NCBI RefSeq assembly: GCF_003399625.1 | Contig: NZ_NBXA01000050.1 | Coordinates: forward strand, 1 to 37,359 | Length of the DNA stretch: 37,359 bases | Direction: 5' to 3' | Origin: Subtercola boreus | Lineage (GTDB): Bacteria; Actinomycetota; Actinomycetes; Actinomycetales; Microbacteriaceae | Shown here: positions 16,455 through 24,354 of the stretch, piece by piece | Layout: each line of letters begins with the position of its first letter | Position numbering within the stretch: the stretch's first letter is position 1 | Position numbers and translations under genes: made by a program | Notes under the pieces: model-generated | Seen by the model: the letters and a program-made list of their open reading frames with translations, nothing else | What the model was told of the DNA's origin: nothing | The model's database searches: none

Positions 16455-16910
16455 GTGAACGACAGCGCCGCTATCGGTGACGAGGTGAGGAAGTCGCTGT
16501 CCGCTGCGGGGTTTACGGTCAAAGCAGCTTCAGAGCGCGCGGGCCTGAGCTATCGCACCGTTCTGCGGTACGTCAAAGGTGAACGGGATATGCCCGTCTC
16601 TGTGTTGCTGGCCCTGATGCGCGCATCGGGTGCTGACCTAGTGGATCTGGCTGGACGGCTGCAGCCGCTCATCATGGCTAAACAGTCATCGCCCGCGAGC
16701 GGCCCAGGACTCTCGAGCAGTGCAGTGCTCCCGGACGTGGGGAGTGCCGTTCTTGTCAAAGCCGGTCAGCACTTCGAAAGAGAAATGCGTGAGCTCGGTA
16801 TCCAAAGCGTGTCCCTTCACGCGGTCGGGACAGTCGAGCACGACGAGCTGCGCGGCGCCGCCGCCGTGATTGCTGAAATCGTGAAAGAGCTTCGCAATCA
16901 ACAGAAGTAG
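16455..16910 (+). CDS. XRE-family HTH transcriptional regulator
   Basis: A GTG at 16455 behind GACGGGA gives 151 residues (VNDSAAIGDEVRK...). The N-terminal part is a classic XRE/HTH_3 domain: LSAAGFTVKAASERAGLSY, then RTVLRYVKGERDMPVSVLLA as recognition and closing helices (about residues 10-65). The C-terminal half has no known domain but a helical end (AAVIAEIVKELRNQQK) that could dimerise. It is divergent from the transfer operon across the repeat at 16353-16383 and is followed 51 bases later by an ImmA/IrrE protease gene, the usual partner of such repressors. Confidence 0.85.
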   Translation: MNDSAAIGDEVRKSLSAAGFTVKAASERAGLSYRTVLRYVKGERDMPVSVLLALMRASGADLVDLAGRLQPLIMAKQSSPASGPGLSSSAVLPDVGSAVLVKAGQHFEREMRELGIQSVSLHAVGTVEHDELRGAAAVIAEIVKELRNQQK

Positions 16911-16961
16911 CCCTTTGGGCGAAACCGATCTCATCCTTTTTATCGCAAACGGAGCCGTCGC

Positions 16962-17507
16962 ATGGCAATGAATCAGGCCGACCGCGGCCGCGGTCGATGG
17001 AGAATGCTCCGCCGATCCGGGGAGCTTCCAAACGGATTGATCGTGGAGGCTGCGGAGCAATTCGTCACCCGGCTTGGGCTTGCTCAGACCGCGAGCTGGG
17101 GTGAGCTGCACGAAGCGGTCGAGAGCGTCTATGGTAAGCCGATCTACCTCGTGGCATCGAACAGCTCATCTCTTCGTGCTGTGACCGGACTCTGGATAGA
17201 CACGGCCGAGTTCGGTGCCGTCGTCTGCCGAGAACGCGACGATCTGCACACCCAGAGCCAAAACGCTTGTCACGAGCTGGCACACATACTTTTCGCCCGC
17301 GCTCCCGAGGACTGGTTCAGCGACCTCCTCCCCCGACCTCAGACCGCCGACCACGGAGCGCCGGGTACAACCCGGTTTTGCGCATCTACTACAGGCGCAG
17401 ACACCATCGAATCGCAAATCGAAGAAGCAATAGAAGAAGTGGCATTCGCAATGACGCGCCGTATCCAATCCATCAACCGCACAGCGGAGGAAACCTACTT
17501 CGGATGA
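16962..17507 (+). CDS. ImmA/IrrE-type zinc metalloprotease-like protein
   Basis: A 181-residue protein with the zinc motif CHELAHILF (HELAH at 104-108), typical of ImmA/IrrE (DUF955) proteins. A glutamate-rich helix with IEEAIEEVAFAM (about 150-162) probably supplies the third metal ligand. The first 60 residues include a helical segment (IVEAAEQFVTRLGL) and GELHEAVESVYGKPIYLV, usual upstream of the active site. ImmA proteins cleave a partner XRE repressor, as in ICEBs1 and phi105. GGAG precedes the ATG at 16962. Its stop overlaps the next ATG (ATGA), so the membrane gene is coupled to it. Confidence 0.85.
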   Translation: MAMNQADRGRGRWRMLRRSGELPNGLIVEAAEQFVTRLGLAQTASWGELHEAVESVYGKPIYLVASNSSSLRAVTGLWIDTAEFGAVVCRERDDLHTQSQNACHELAHILFARAPEDWFSDLLPRPQTADHGAPGTTRFCASTTGADTIESQIEEAIEEVAFAMTRRIQSINRTAEETYFG

Positions 17508-18451
17508 TCCAACTAATCTGCCTCACAGCCCTCGTCCTACTCGCTGTCGTCCGAGGTCCACGAGCCATTGCCAGCAAATCCGCAAGGCCCGCCTGGTGGG
17601 CCACCGCGAGCGGCGTCATAGCACTCACGACATACGGGTTACCCGTCCCATTCACCACATACGACTCGGTCCTCGGAAGCAACAACTTCACCACTCTTGT
17701 CCGTGACCTGGCCGCAGTCTCCGCATTCTGGTTCTTCCGAGAAGCTCTCGCTCGACGAGCTGGTAGCGAAGGACGCTTCGGCACCCGGTGGGGACTAGCC
17801 GTCATGTTCGCTGCCTGCATCGTTCCTTTCTTCCTGATCGAAAACAAAGGCGTCACGGACGTCGCATTCATCACAAACCGGCTCGATCAGACATCCGTCT
17901 GGATCTACGGCAGTGCCTACATGGCCAGCCTGATCTGGATCTCGCTTTCAGCCGTCATGCTGGCCATCAAAAATTGGCGAGGAGTCCAAACGATATTCAT
18001 CGTCGGTTTCTCGTCCGTCATCATCGGCTGCATCATCGAGATCGCCTACCTCACCGCATCGCACTTCGGTTACGGAGGCCAGAGCTTCCGGTACTCGGCA
18101 TCGAATGTCTCAGAGCTGCCCTTCTTCCTCGGACTACTCATCATCATCGCCGGAATCGCTTGGGTCGCCATCGGGGCCCCTAGCCGGCGACGGATACTGG
18201 TCTCGAATCTCCAACAGATAGCCCAACAAAACGAGCTAGTCCAAAGCGAGACCAGAGGCGGAGTTCGAATAATCTTCTCGGAGGGCAAGCTGCTGACGAG
18301 AGCGTCCGAACTAGTGCGAGTGGTAGATGCCGCCCAAAAGAGTGGCAACTTGCGGCTCTCATCCCGTGAGGCGCACATTCTGAGCCAGGTAGAACGCTTG
18401 ATTGTTCCTGGCTCAGAGTTTCGCCCCATGGTGCTTGGTACAGCCGCCTAA
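17504..18451 (+). CDS. Polytopic membrane protein with cytosolic C-terminus (MAB_1171c-like)
   Basis: A 315-residue protein from the ATG at 17504 overlapping the ImmA stop. About seven hydrophobic helices span residues 1-225 (LICLTALVLLAVV at the start, LPFFLGLLIIIAGIAWVAIG at the end). A soluble ~90-residue tail begins at SRRRILVSNLQQ and includes LRLSSREAHILSQVERLI. This layout resembles the MAB_1171c-type membrane proteins that accompany XRE/ImmA genes in actinobacteria. A sensor or transporter role is suggested by architecture only. Its stop TAA shares one base with the next ATG (TAATG), so three genes are tightly coupled. Confidence 0.75.
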   Translation: MIQLICLTALVLLAVVRGPRAIASKSARPAWWATASGVIALTTYGLPVPFTTYDSVLGSNNFTTLVRDLAAVSAFWFFREALARRAGSEGRFGTRWGLAVMFAACIVPFFLIENKGVTDVAFITNRLDQTSVWIYGSAYMASLIWISLSAVMLAIKNWRGVQTIFIVGFSSVIIGCIIEIAYLTASHFGYGGQSFRYSASNVSELPFFLGLLIIIAGIAWVAIGAPSRRRILVSNLQQIAQQNELVQSETRGGVRIIFSEGKLLTRASELVRVVDAAQKSGNLRLSSREAHILSQVERLIVPGSEFRPMVLGTAA

Positions 18452-19590
18452 TGCGCGCTCGGCGACTAATTATTCCGGCACTCCTGTCCGCAACAACGCT
18501 GGGAACCGTTGGCGCTGCAGCTTTTGTCGCATGGCGCATCATCCACCCCGTGCGCAGCCGACCGACACAAATACTCGACGTGTCCAGCGACGGCCGTATA
18601 GTTCTCGAATCCACACCGATGACACGACAAGACGGCGAACTCGGCCTGCTCTATGACGACGAATCCCAGCACGCCGTGCTCGGGCCCATCTTGAACATCG
18701 ACCGCGACGCACGAGTCGAGCGATCTCTCGCTGTAGCGCCTGGATCAACGCCCCCATTAGCGGGGACGTTTGCGCGGCCCATCGGTAACGTCTTTGCCAC
18801 CGCGCAGGCCGTCAGCCCAGACGCGCGAGAAGTCACGATCGACACCGCCTACGGAGTCGCACCAGCGTGGCTATTCCCAGGAACCGAAGCCAGCGCCACC
18901 ACCTGGGCCATCCACATTCACGGCAGCCTCTCCGGACGCGACGGAGCATTCCGCTCAGTTCAGAGCCTCTTCGACACCGGATTTACCTCGCTCGTTCCGT
19001 CCATGCGGGGGGACGGGGACGGGCCGCCCGCACCACGTGGGGCCTTCACTCTCGGCCAAACTGAATGGCTCGACATCGAGAATGCTCTGGACTATGCAGC
19101 ACACCAAGGTGCAGAGAAAATCCTGCTCATCGGCTGGTCAAGCGGGGCATCGATAGCTCTCCGTCTTGCCTTCAGTTCAAAACACGACGATCTCATTGGT
19201 GGGCTCATCCTTATCGCCCCCGTCATCAGTTGGCGTAACAGTATTCGACTCAGCAGCAAGAACTTCGGGGTGCCAAAAGTGATAGCGGATGCTTCAATAT
19301 GGGCTCTCGGCGTAGGAAAGGTTGCGCAATTGCTCGGGTCCCCTGAACCGCTTCGATTCAGTGAGCTCGATTGGTCCCGTCGTGGCCTTCGACGAAAGAG
19401 CCCTGTTCTAGTTCTTCACTCGGATGGTGACACCGTTGCCTCGTACGAGGACAGCAAGGCTTTCGAAAAAATGCGCAGGGATTACGTGACTCTTACCACC
19501 TTTACCCCGGCTGTCCACGCTCTGGAATGGAATGCCAATCCGATCCGGTTTTCGAACGCGATACGGCGGTGGGTTAAGACCCATCGCTAA
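18451..19590 (+). CDS. Membrane-anchored or secreted alpha/beta hydrolase
   Basis: A 379-residue serine hydrolase. An N-terminal hydrophobic segment (about 5-30) suggests anchoring or export. The alpha/beta-hydrolase core shows IHIHGSLSGRDG (oxyanion region, about 154-165), the nucleophile elbow GWSSG (Ser230), an acid in VLHSDGDTVASYED (Asp325 or Asp327) and a likely catalytic His356 in PAVHALEW. The substrate is unknown; such enzymes may act on peptides, lactones or esters. It is the last gene of the XRE/ImmA/membrane cluster. Its final 67 bases are part of a 145-bp tandem duplication. Confidence 0.85.
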   Translation: MRARRLIIPALLSATTLGTVGAAAFVAWRIIHPVRSRPTQILDVSSDGRIVLESTPMTRQDGELGLLYDDESQHAVLGPILNIDRDARVERSLAVAPGSTPPLAGTFARPIGNVFATAQAVSPDAREVTIDTAYGVAPAWLFPGTEASATTWAIHIHGSLSGRDGAFRSVQSLFDTGFTSLVPSMRGDGDGPPAPRGAFTLGQTEWLDIENALDYAAHQGAEKILLIGWSSGASIALRLAFSSKHDDLIGGLILIAPVISWRNSIRLSSKNFGVPKVIADASIWALGVGKVAQLLGSPEPLRFSELDWSRRGLRRKSPVLVLHSDGDTVASYEDSKAFEKMRRDYVTLTTFTPAVHALEWNANPIRFSNAIRRWVKTHR

Positions 19591-19813
19591 GGCTGCAGTA
19601 AAGAAATTTCTTCGTACGAACGAGACACGCGGCGCGCCTTGCGTTAACACCCCCCTTAGGGCGGAATAGGAATGGAATGCCAATCCGATCCGGTTTTCGA
19701 ACGCGATATGGCGGTGGGTTAAGACCCATCGCTAAGGCTGCAGTAAAGAAATTTCTTCGTACGAACGAGACACGCGGCGCGCCTTGCGTTAACACCCCCC
19801 TTAGGGCGGAATA
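19524..19813. repeat. 145-bp tandem direct duplication with clustered palindromes
   Basis: Positions 19524-19668 are repeated at 19669-19813 with a single difference (C at 19564, T at 19709). Each copy holds the last 67 bases of the hydrolase frame (intact only in copy 1) plus AAGAAATTTCTT, TTCGTACGAA, GGCGCGCC and GTTAAC, all perfect palindromes, then CCCTTAGGG. Copy 2 ends nine bases before the ATG of the small DNA-binding gene upstream of rep. The duplication is recent and may be part of the replication origin or copy-control region; that role is inferred. Confidence 0.93.
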
Positions 19814-19822
19814 CTTTCTCGC

Positions 19823-20074
19823 ATGACACAAGCCAGCAACGCAGGAATCAGACGTAACCGTCGCCCTGCGGGGGTCAAGGTCGTAGAAAGAAAGATTGTG
19901 TTGTCCGCGGAGACAGAGGCCCGACTAAAGGCCGCAGGCATGGCATCGGGATCGCTTTCGCTTTCGCTTTACCTTGAACGTCTGGTGGGTCAACTTGAGT
20001 CTGAACGGGGCTCCCTCCCCGTTCTTTCCCCAATGCTTGACGGCTCGGAGGCGCCTATCACCAAGGCCGCATAA
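19823..20074 (+). CDS. Small DNA-binding-type protein upstream of rep
   Basis: An 83-residue basic protein. The N-terminus is Arg-rich (RRNRRPAGVKVVERK), followed by a strand-helix-helix pattern (KIVLSAETEARLKAAG, then SLSLYLERLVGQLE) like ribbon-helix-helix proteins. Such small genes often precede plasmid rep genes and adjust copy number. No clear ribosome binding site precedes the ATG. A TTAACA / TACTTT pair 17 bases apart, ending five bases before the ATG, would give a leaderless message. A hairpin follows immediately at 20080-20107, before rep. Confidence 0.72.
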   Translation: MTQASNAGIRRNRRPAGVKVVERKIVLSAETEARLKAAGMASGSLSLSLYLERLVGQLESERGSLPVLSPMLDGSEAPITKAA

Positions 20075-20079
20075 CGAAA

Positions 20080-20107
20080 GAAGCCCGACGCTTTCACGTC
20101 GGGCTTC
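20080..20107 (+). terminator. Perfect 11-bp hairpin between small regulator gene and rep
   Basis: GAAGCCCGACG (20080-20090) pairs with CGTCGGGCTTC (20097-20107) around CTTTCA, starting six bases after the stop codon at 20074. No long T tract follows, but the stem is strong. It could end the small gene's transcript, or act as an attenuator in the leader of rep. Confidence 0.6.
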
Positions 20108-20194
20108 CCAAAAGTTTCGTAGCTCAAACCTTCTCTTGCTTGCCGGCGGTAGAGGTTCGAGCTAATCCAGCAAAAGTTCCGGTTTATCAGGCCG

Positions 20195-22216
20195 GTGCCT
20201 TTGTTGTACTCCCACCATTTCACCGGAAGGAATGCACTCATAGTAACCGATAGCGCCGTTAGTGCGCCATTTTTCTCTGTGAATCGTGCAGGCGTGTCCC
20301 CTGATGGATGGTCTGCGTGGGATTTGACGCGCCGCATTAGTCCTCGTGAGCATGTCGGGATGATGAAGCGGGACGCCTACGGTCAGCTTTCGGAGAACTC
20401 CTACCCTCGCACTCACCGACTGGGCCCGATGGAGCCGTCCACACCGTGGCTCGTCCGTCTCGCCGACGACACGGGCACGTTTCGGCTGCTCTGTTTCGAC
20501 TTCGACGGCAAAGACGCCAACGGGGTCTCCCCTGACTTGATGGAACAAGCCTCCGACGACTGCGACTCCCTCTCCGGCACCCTCGGCCAGCTCGGTATCG
20601 CGCATGTTGTCTGCCAGTCCTCCGGCACTGGTGGCCGGCACCTCTGGGTGGGCCTTCACGGATGTCCTGCCGGTACTGTGGCGGCGCTTGCTGGCGCTGC
20701 GCGGGCGAACTATTCAACGCTTGATCACGGGATGCTCTGCAACCCCCGCACGGGAGGTGCTAGGCCGCCGCTGTCACCGCACCGAGACGGCAGCAGCTCC
20801 ACCGTGCTCCGCGGTTCTCTCGATGCCCTCACCGAGCCGTCAACGTCGACGGGTGACGTGTTGGCCCTGACCGCACACCTGAACACCACACGGCCCGCCC
20901 CGCGGCCCGTCGAGTCCAAGCCCTCCGGCCCGCTCCGTGCCGGTTACAGCTCGCACCGGTCGCTGCACGCTACCGGGCAGGCGCACATGGCCACTGTGAA
21001 CGGCGGCAGCAACCCTTCCTGGACAGGGTTCATGTGCCTGCTTGCGGCTGCGTCCGCGGGATGGTCACTCGCCGACGTCGCCCGTGAAGCGCGCACCGCT
21101 CCCGGGATGGAGCATTACCGTACGAAGAACACCGTCCGTGGCCGGAAACCGCGAAATGCGGCTGAGGCCGCTGCCCGCCTCGAGCGGCAGTGGTCCAAAG
21201 CGCAGCACTACGCAGCTTTACAGGCCCCGCTCCCCCGCCGTCAGGCGCCCGTTGACCTCTCGGAGCTGACAGCGATCGTCGACGCCACAGACGACCTCCT
21301 GACGCGTTTTCGGGTCTCCCCCGGCCGGTGGGGCCGCACCGAGAAAGGCATTAGCCAGCGCACGATCCTTGCCGCGATCGCGTATCTCTCCCTGCAGACC
21401 GGGAAACGCGTTGTCGCCGCCTCGATCCGTGACCTAGCCCTCATGGCAGGGCTAGGCCGCACAACCGCAGCAGACGCCCTCACAGCACTTACAGAAGCCG
21501 GATACCTCGACCGGGTCAGCCTCAGTGACGGCGGCAACGCCGCCGAATGGCGCCTAACCCTCGACTTTTCCACAGGCTACGGAACAGTCCGGTCACAACC
21601 AATACATAACCCCCGCCCCCCTACCGAACTCTTCAATCTTCGGATTTCATTGCTGACCACTTTGGAACGTCAGCTCACCGAAGGCCGGCACGACTTGTTC
21701 ACCAGGCCAGGGCTTGGACACCTTGCCGGCCAGCTCTACGCGCTTCTCTCGGAGCATCCCGCGGTGACGGTTGAAACCGCCGCACGTCTGCTGGGTGTCA
21801 CCGTACGTCACACCGCCACGATCCTCTCCCGTCTTAGGCACCACCGCCTTGTCGTCAAACACACTGACGGGTGGTCTCGTGCGAGAAGAGATGTTCGCGA
21901 TCGTGTGGCGAAGACCGCAGGCGTTGCTGGTCTCCTTGTTGATCGAGCTAATCGGTATCGAGTCGAACGCGAAGTGTGGGCGTGGTGGCTTGCTGAGGTT
22001 GACCAGATGAACGCCGCCCCAAGGCAGCGCAGTAGACGTCCACACGTATCGAGCCGAACCCTAACGTTTGTTGACGTTGCACAGGGCGAACGAACATGGC
22101 CCAGATACCCACGCCGCCCAGATCGACGGGCCGATCACCGATCAGCCCGCCAGCTCGTCGACGACGGATCGCTAGAGCCCGACGCTCGCTGGAAATATCT
22201 CGGAGATGTCGCTTAG
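20195..22216 (+). CDS. Plasmid replication initiation protein with primase (AEP)-like domain
   Basis: A 673-residue Rep. An archaeo-eukaryotic primase-like core shows the catalytic acidic motif LLCFDFDGKD (about 98-107), the nucleotide-binding SGTGGRHLWVG (143-153) and a third motif region with PPLSPHRDGS (191-200). Two winged-helix-type domains follow: SIRDLALMAGLGRTTAADAL (about 410-430) and VTVETAARLLGVTVRHTATI near 525-545. The C-terminus is basic. No helicase Walker motif is present, so a host helicase must be recruited. The start is uncertain: a GTG at 20195 with no good ribosome binding site, or GTGs at 20279 and 20291. Confidence 0.85.
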   Translation: MPLLYSHHFTGRNALIVTDSAVSAPFFSVNRAGVSPDGWSAWDLTRRISPREHVGMMKRDAYGQLSENSYPRTHRLGPMEPSTPWLVRLADDTGTFRLLCFDFDGKDANGVSPDLMEQASDDCDSLSGTLGQLGIAHVVCQSSGTGGRHLWVGLHGCPAGTVAALAGAARANYSTLDHGMLCNPRTGGARPPLSPHRDGSSSTVLRGSLDALTEPSTSTGDVLALTAHLNTTRPAPRPVESKPSGPLRAGYSSHRSLHATGQAHMATVNGGSNPSWTGFMCLLAAASAGWSLADVAREARTAPGMEHYRTKNTVRGRKPRNAAEAAARLERQWSKAQHYAALQAPLPRRQAPVDLSELTAIVDATDDLLTRFRVSPGRWGRTEKGISQRTILAAIAYLSLQTGKRVVAASIRDLALMAGLGRTTAADALTALTEAGYLDRVSLSDGGNAAEWRLTLDFSTGYGTVRSQPIHNPRPPTELFNLRISLLTTLERQLTEGRHDLFTRPGLGHLAGQLYALLSEHPAVTVETAARLLGVTVRHTATILSRLRHHRLVVKHTDGWSRARRDVRDRVAKTAGVAGLLVDRANRYRVEREVWAWWLAEVDQMNAAPRQRSRRPHVSSRTLTFVDVAQGERTWPRYPRRPDRRADHRSARQLVDDGSLEPDARWKYLGDVA

Positions 22217-22235
22217 CAAGTGTCTGGGAGGCGTG

Positions 22236-22386
22236 TTATTCCGAAATTACCGGCTATGCCGCAATAAATGGTTATTCCGGAATAACGAACTATCGCTCGG
22301 TAACCGCTGATCAGGCAGCAGAAAGACTTGTACATCGGCGCGCCGCCGCCAGTAATATCCGGAATAACCGTAATATCCGGAATAGC
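22236..22386. repeat. 18-bp-phased TCCGGA-centred iteron array (candidate parS/operator)
   Basis: Between rep and parA the motif TATTCCGGAATAA recurs. Centres start at 22240 (TATTCCGAAATTA), 22258 (TATGCCGCAATAA, degenerate), 22276 (inside the perfect 16-bp palindrome GTTATTCCGGAATAAC, 22271-22286), 22358 (TATCCGGAATAA) and 22376 (TATCCGGAATAG). The first three are exactly 18 bp apart, as are the last two. Possible promoter elements for parA (TTGTAC at 22328, TAATAT at 22353) overlap the second cluster. Partition centromeres and autoregulatory operators have this layout. Replication iterons are the alternative. Confidence 0.82.
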
Positions 22387-22401
22387 TGGTAGAGGAGAAT
22401 C

Positions 22402-23352
22402 GTGGACAGAAGCAACTTGCAAAGGGTCGTGGCCCTCATCAACGGAAAAGGAGGCGTGGGTAAAACTACGATTACCGCCAACATTGGAGGTCTTCTCGCG
22501 TTATCCGGGTGGAAGGTGCTCATAGTTGATCTCGATTACCAGGCCAATCTAGGTCTCGATCTGGGGTATCAAGGGACCGAAGTTGACGATGACGGCTTGG
22601 CTCTCGCCCAAGCTCTCACGTACGGAGTAACCCCAAAACCGGCCTATGACGTTAGGCCCGGTCTAGACGTGATTATTGGGGGAGCGCACATCGACGCGGC
22701 TGCAGCGGCTCTCGTGTCAAAGGCAGCTCAGGGAAAGTTGGAGGAAGCGCGACTTTCTGTCGCCATGATGCTCGACCAAATAGCAGCGAAGTACGACATC
22801 ATCCTGCTGGATTGCCCGCCCGGAAACGACATGCTCCAGGCGGCAGCGGTCGCTGCGGCACGGTACGTGCTGATCCCGGTAAAGACGGACGAGGGCAGCC
22901 TCAGGGGAATGAAGATCACAGCTGACCGGCTGGACTCGGTTCTCGATCTCAATCCCGACATGGATTTGCTAGGTGTCCTCATGTTCGGATCGAGCACGTC
23001 AGCGACAAACGTACGCCGCGAATTCAGTGAACAAGTAGCAGACGCCCTCGGTGGCGCTCAGGCAACTCCCGAGATGCGCAGCGAGATTGAGGCTCTGGTC
23101 TTCACGACTTTCCTTCGGCATTCGGAAGCTACCGCGAAGAAGGCGCGGGGGAGCGGTTTGCTGGTTCACGAACTCGACAACCAGGTCAAGGCAGCACCGA
23201 AGTTCTGGGAGCAGCTCCGAGCGGGGTTGAAGCCGCAATCTGTTGGTCCTGCATCTGCTGAAGGTGTTGCCGATGATCTGCAAGAAATCGCGGCTGAGGT
23301 AGTCCGGCGTATACAGGAGAAGGAACACGCCAACGGGGGCGTTCATGTCTGA
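22402..23352 (+). CDS. parA: ParA family partition ATPase
   Basis: A 316-residue deviant-Walker ATPase that positions plasmid copies at division. It has KGGVGKTT (16-23, with the signature lysine), the A' motif VDLDYQAN (42-49) and Walker B DIILLDCPPG (132-141). There is no N-terminal DNA-binding extension, so it is a small type Ib-like ParA and its partner is expected to bind the centromere and repress the operon. The GTG at 22402 follows GAGGAG. It overlaps the downstream partner gene by eight bases. Confidence 0.94.
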   Translation: MDRSNLQRVVALINGKGGVGKTTITANIGGLLALSGWKVLIVDLDYQANLGLDLGYQGTEVDDDGLALAQALTYGVTPKPAYDVRPGLDVIIGGAHIDAAAAALVSKAAQGKLEEARLSVAMMLDQIAAKYDIILLDCPPGNDMLQAAAVAAARYVLIPVKTDEGSLRGMKITADRLDSVLDLNPDMDLLGVLMFGSSTSATNVRREFSEQVADALGGAQATPEMRSEIEALVFTTFLRHSEATAKKARGSGLLVHELDNQVKAAPKFWEQLRAGLKPQSVGPASAEGVADDLQEIAAEVVRRIQEKEHANGGVHV

Positions 23353-23752
23353 TGATGCGGGCAAGGACCGCCGCGTGGCGGGGCCTCCGCCTCGTGCCTC
23401 GGCACCGGCGGCTCCTAGCAGCCTGATCAAATCGATGAGGCCACCCGCTCCTGAGGTCCTCAGCAGGCCTGTTGTCACAGATCTCGTGCCCAGGCCGAAA
23501 GAGCAGCCTTTGCCCATGGAGCATGTCGAGCTGGCTGATGTGAAAGTCACCGTGCTGGCCTCGCCCCAGCTGAGGGACCGCGTGCGAGCGGCCTACACAA
23601 TGACTCATGCGCAAGAGAACCATCGGACATTCTCGGAGTTTGTGTGCAGTTTGCTCGAAGCCGAGGCGTCCCGTCTCGAGACCGTTTACAACAGCGGCCA
23701 CCCCTTCGTCGGTGGTGATCGGTCACTGCCTAGGGGGAGACCCCTGGGCTGA
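23345..23752 (+). CDS. ParB-like centromere-binding partner of ParA
   Basis: A 135-residue protein. The first ~60 residues are proline-rich and apparently disordered, as in ParA-stimulating N-terminal tails. Residues about 62-115 (VELADVKVTVLASPQLRDRV, then HRTFSEFVCSLLEAEASRLE) have the strand-helix-helix pattern of ribbon-helix-helix ParB-like or ParG-like proteins. The gene overlaps parA, and its likely target is the 18-bp-phased array upstream of parA. The sequence family is assigned by context and pattern, not by a search. Confidence 0.8.
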   Translation: MSDDAGKDRRVAGPPPRASAPAAPSSLIKSMRPPAPEVLSRPVVTDLVPRPKEQPLPMEHVELADVKVTVLASPQLRDRVRAAYTMTHAQENHRTFSEFVCSLLEAEASRLETVYNSGHPFVGGDRSLPRGRPLG

Positions 23753-23946
23753 GCGTAAATTCGGCGGGTTGGCACTGATGATGCCTTATTCGCCGGCTAT
23801 GGCACTCTCGTTTACCGGAGGGTTGACGGGACGAGCTCGAACTCGCCTCGTGACGGCGCGGGAGAAGTCCCCTGTTCTAGCCCGAGACTTCTATAAACCG
23901 CTACCGGCCATGCGCGAAGCTGAATTCGGAACAGTAAAATTCGAAG

Positions 23947-24159
23947 ATGTCGCCCAAGACCAAAACCGAACGAACCGTACTTCTCCTTCGGATCGTCGGC
24001 GTTGTCGGCGTTTTGATACTTCTAAGCAGCATTGTCCTAATCATTTTCGCTTCGCCGAATCTTGGCGCATACGCGAATGGTATTGCCGGGCTCGCCCTAG
24101 CTGTCGGCGGATGGATAGGTCTAAGGGGCATGGACAAAGGCAAACCTCGCGGCAACTAG
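23947..24159 (+). CDS. Small two-helix membrane protein
   Basis: A 70-residue protein with a basic N-terminus (MSPKTKTERT), two hydrophobic segments (about 11-33, RIVGVVGVLILLSSIVLIIF; 42-58) and a charged tail. A GAAG precedes the ATG, although closely. The overlapping longer frame at 23607-24206 has no protein-like pattern. Function unknown. Its layout is similar to the 65-residue protein at 34503-34700. The ~190 bases before it hold only a weak stem (AGAAGTC 23863-23869 with GACTTCT 23886-23892). Confidence 0.62.
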   Translation: MSPKTKTERTVLLLRIVGVVGVLILLSSIVLIIFASPNLGAYANGIAGLALAVGGWIGLRGMDKGKPRGN

Positions 24160-24354
24160 CGACTCGAGAAACCTCAGGCGCCGACTATCGTAGAAAGGCT
24201 GCGTAGCGCACGTTCAGCGCAACTCCTTCCTCAGCCCTGGGGCACTCATCCTCGAGCTGACTCTATCCAATGCAGATAAACCCCACTAAAGAAGCAAAAG
24301 CATAGATCGCAAGGCGGACCCCTTGCGGGACAGCTTGGGCCCAAAAACTCGACC

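Noticed and set aside
19408-19831. Two near-identical minus-strand frames
   Set aside because: They are by-products of the 145-bp tandem duplication read antisense; their identity reflects DNA duplication, not a gene pair.
22236-22386. CRISPR-like array
   Set aside because: Repeat units are short, palindromic and contiguous at 18 bp, with no spacers of CRISPR length and no cas genes; partition or operator sites fit better.
23863-23892. Terminator after the ParB-like gene (AGAAGTC/GACTTCT)
   Set aside because: A 7-bp stem with a 16-base loop, more than 100 bases after the stop and without a T tract; too weak to call.
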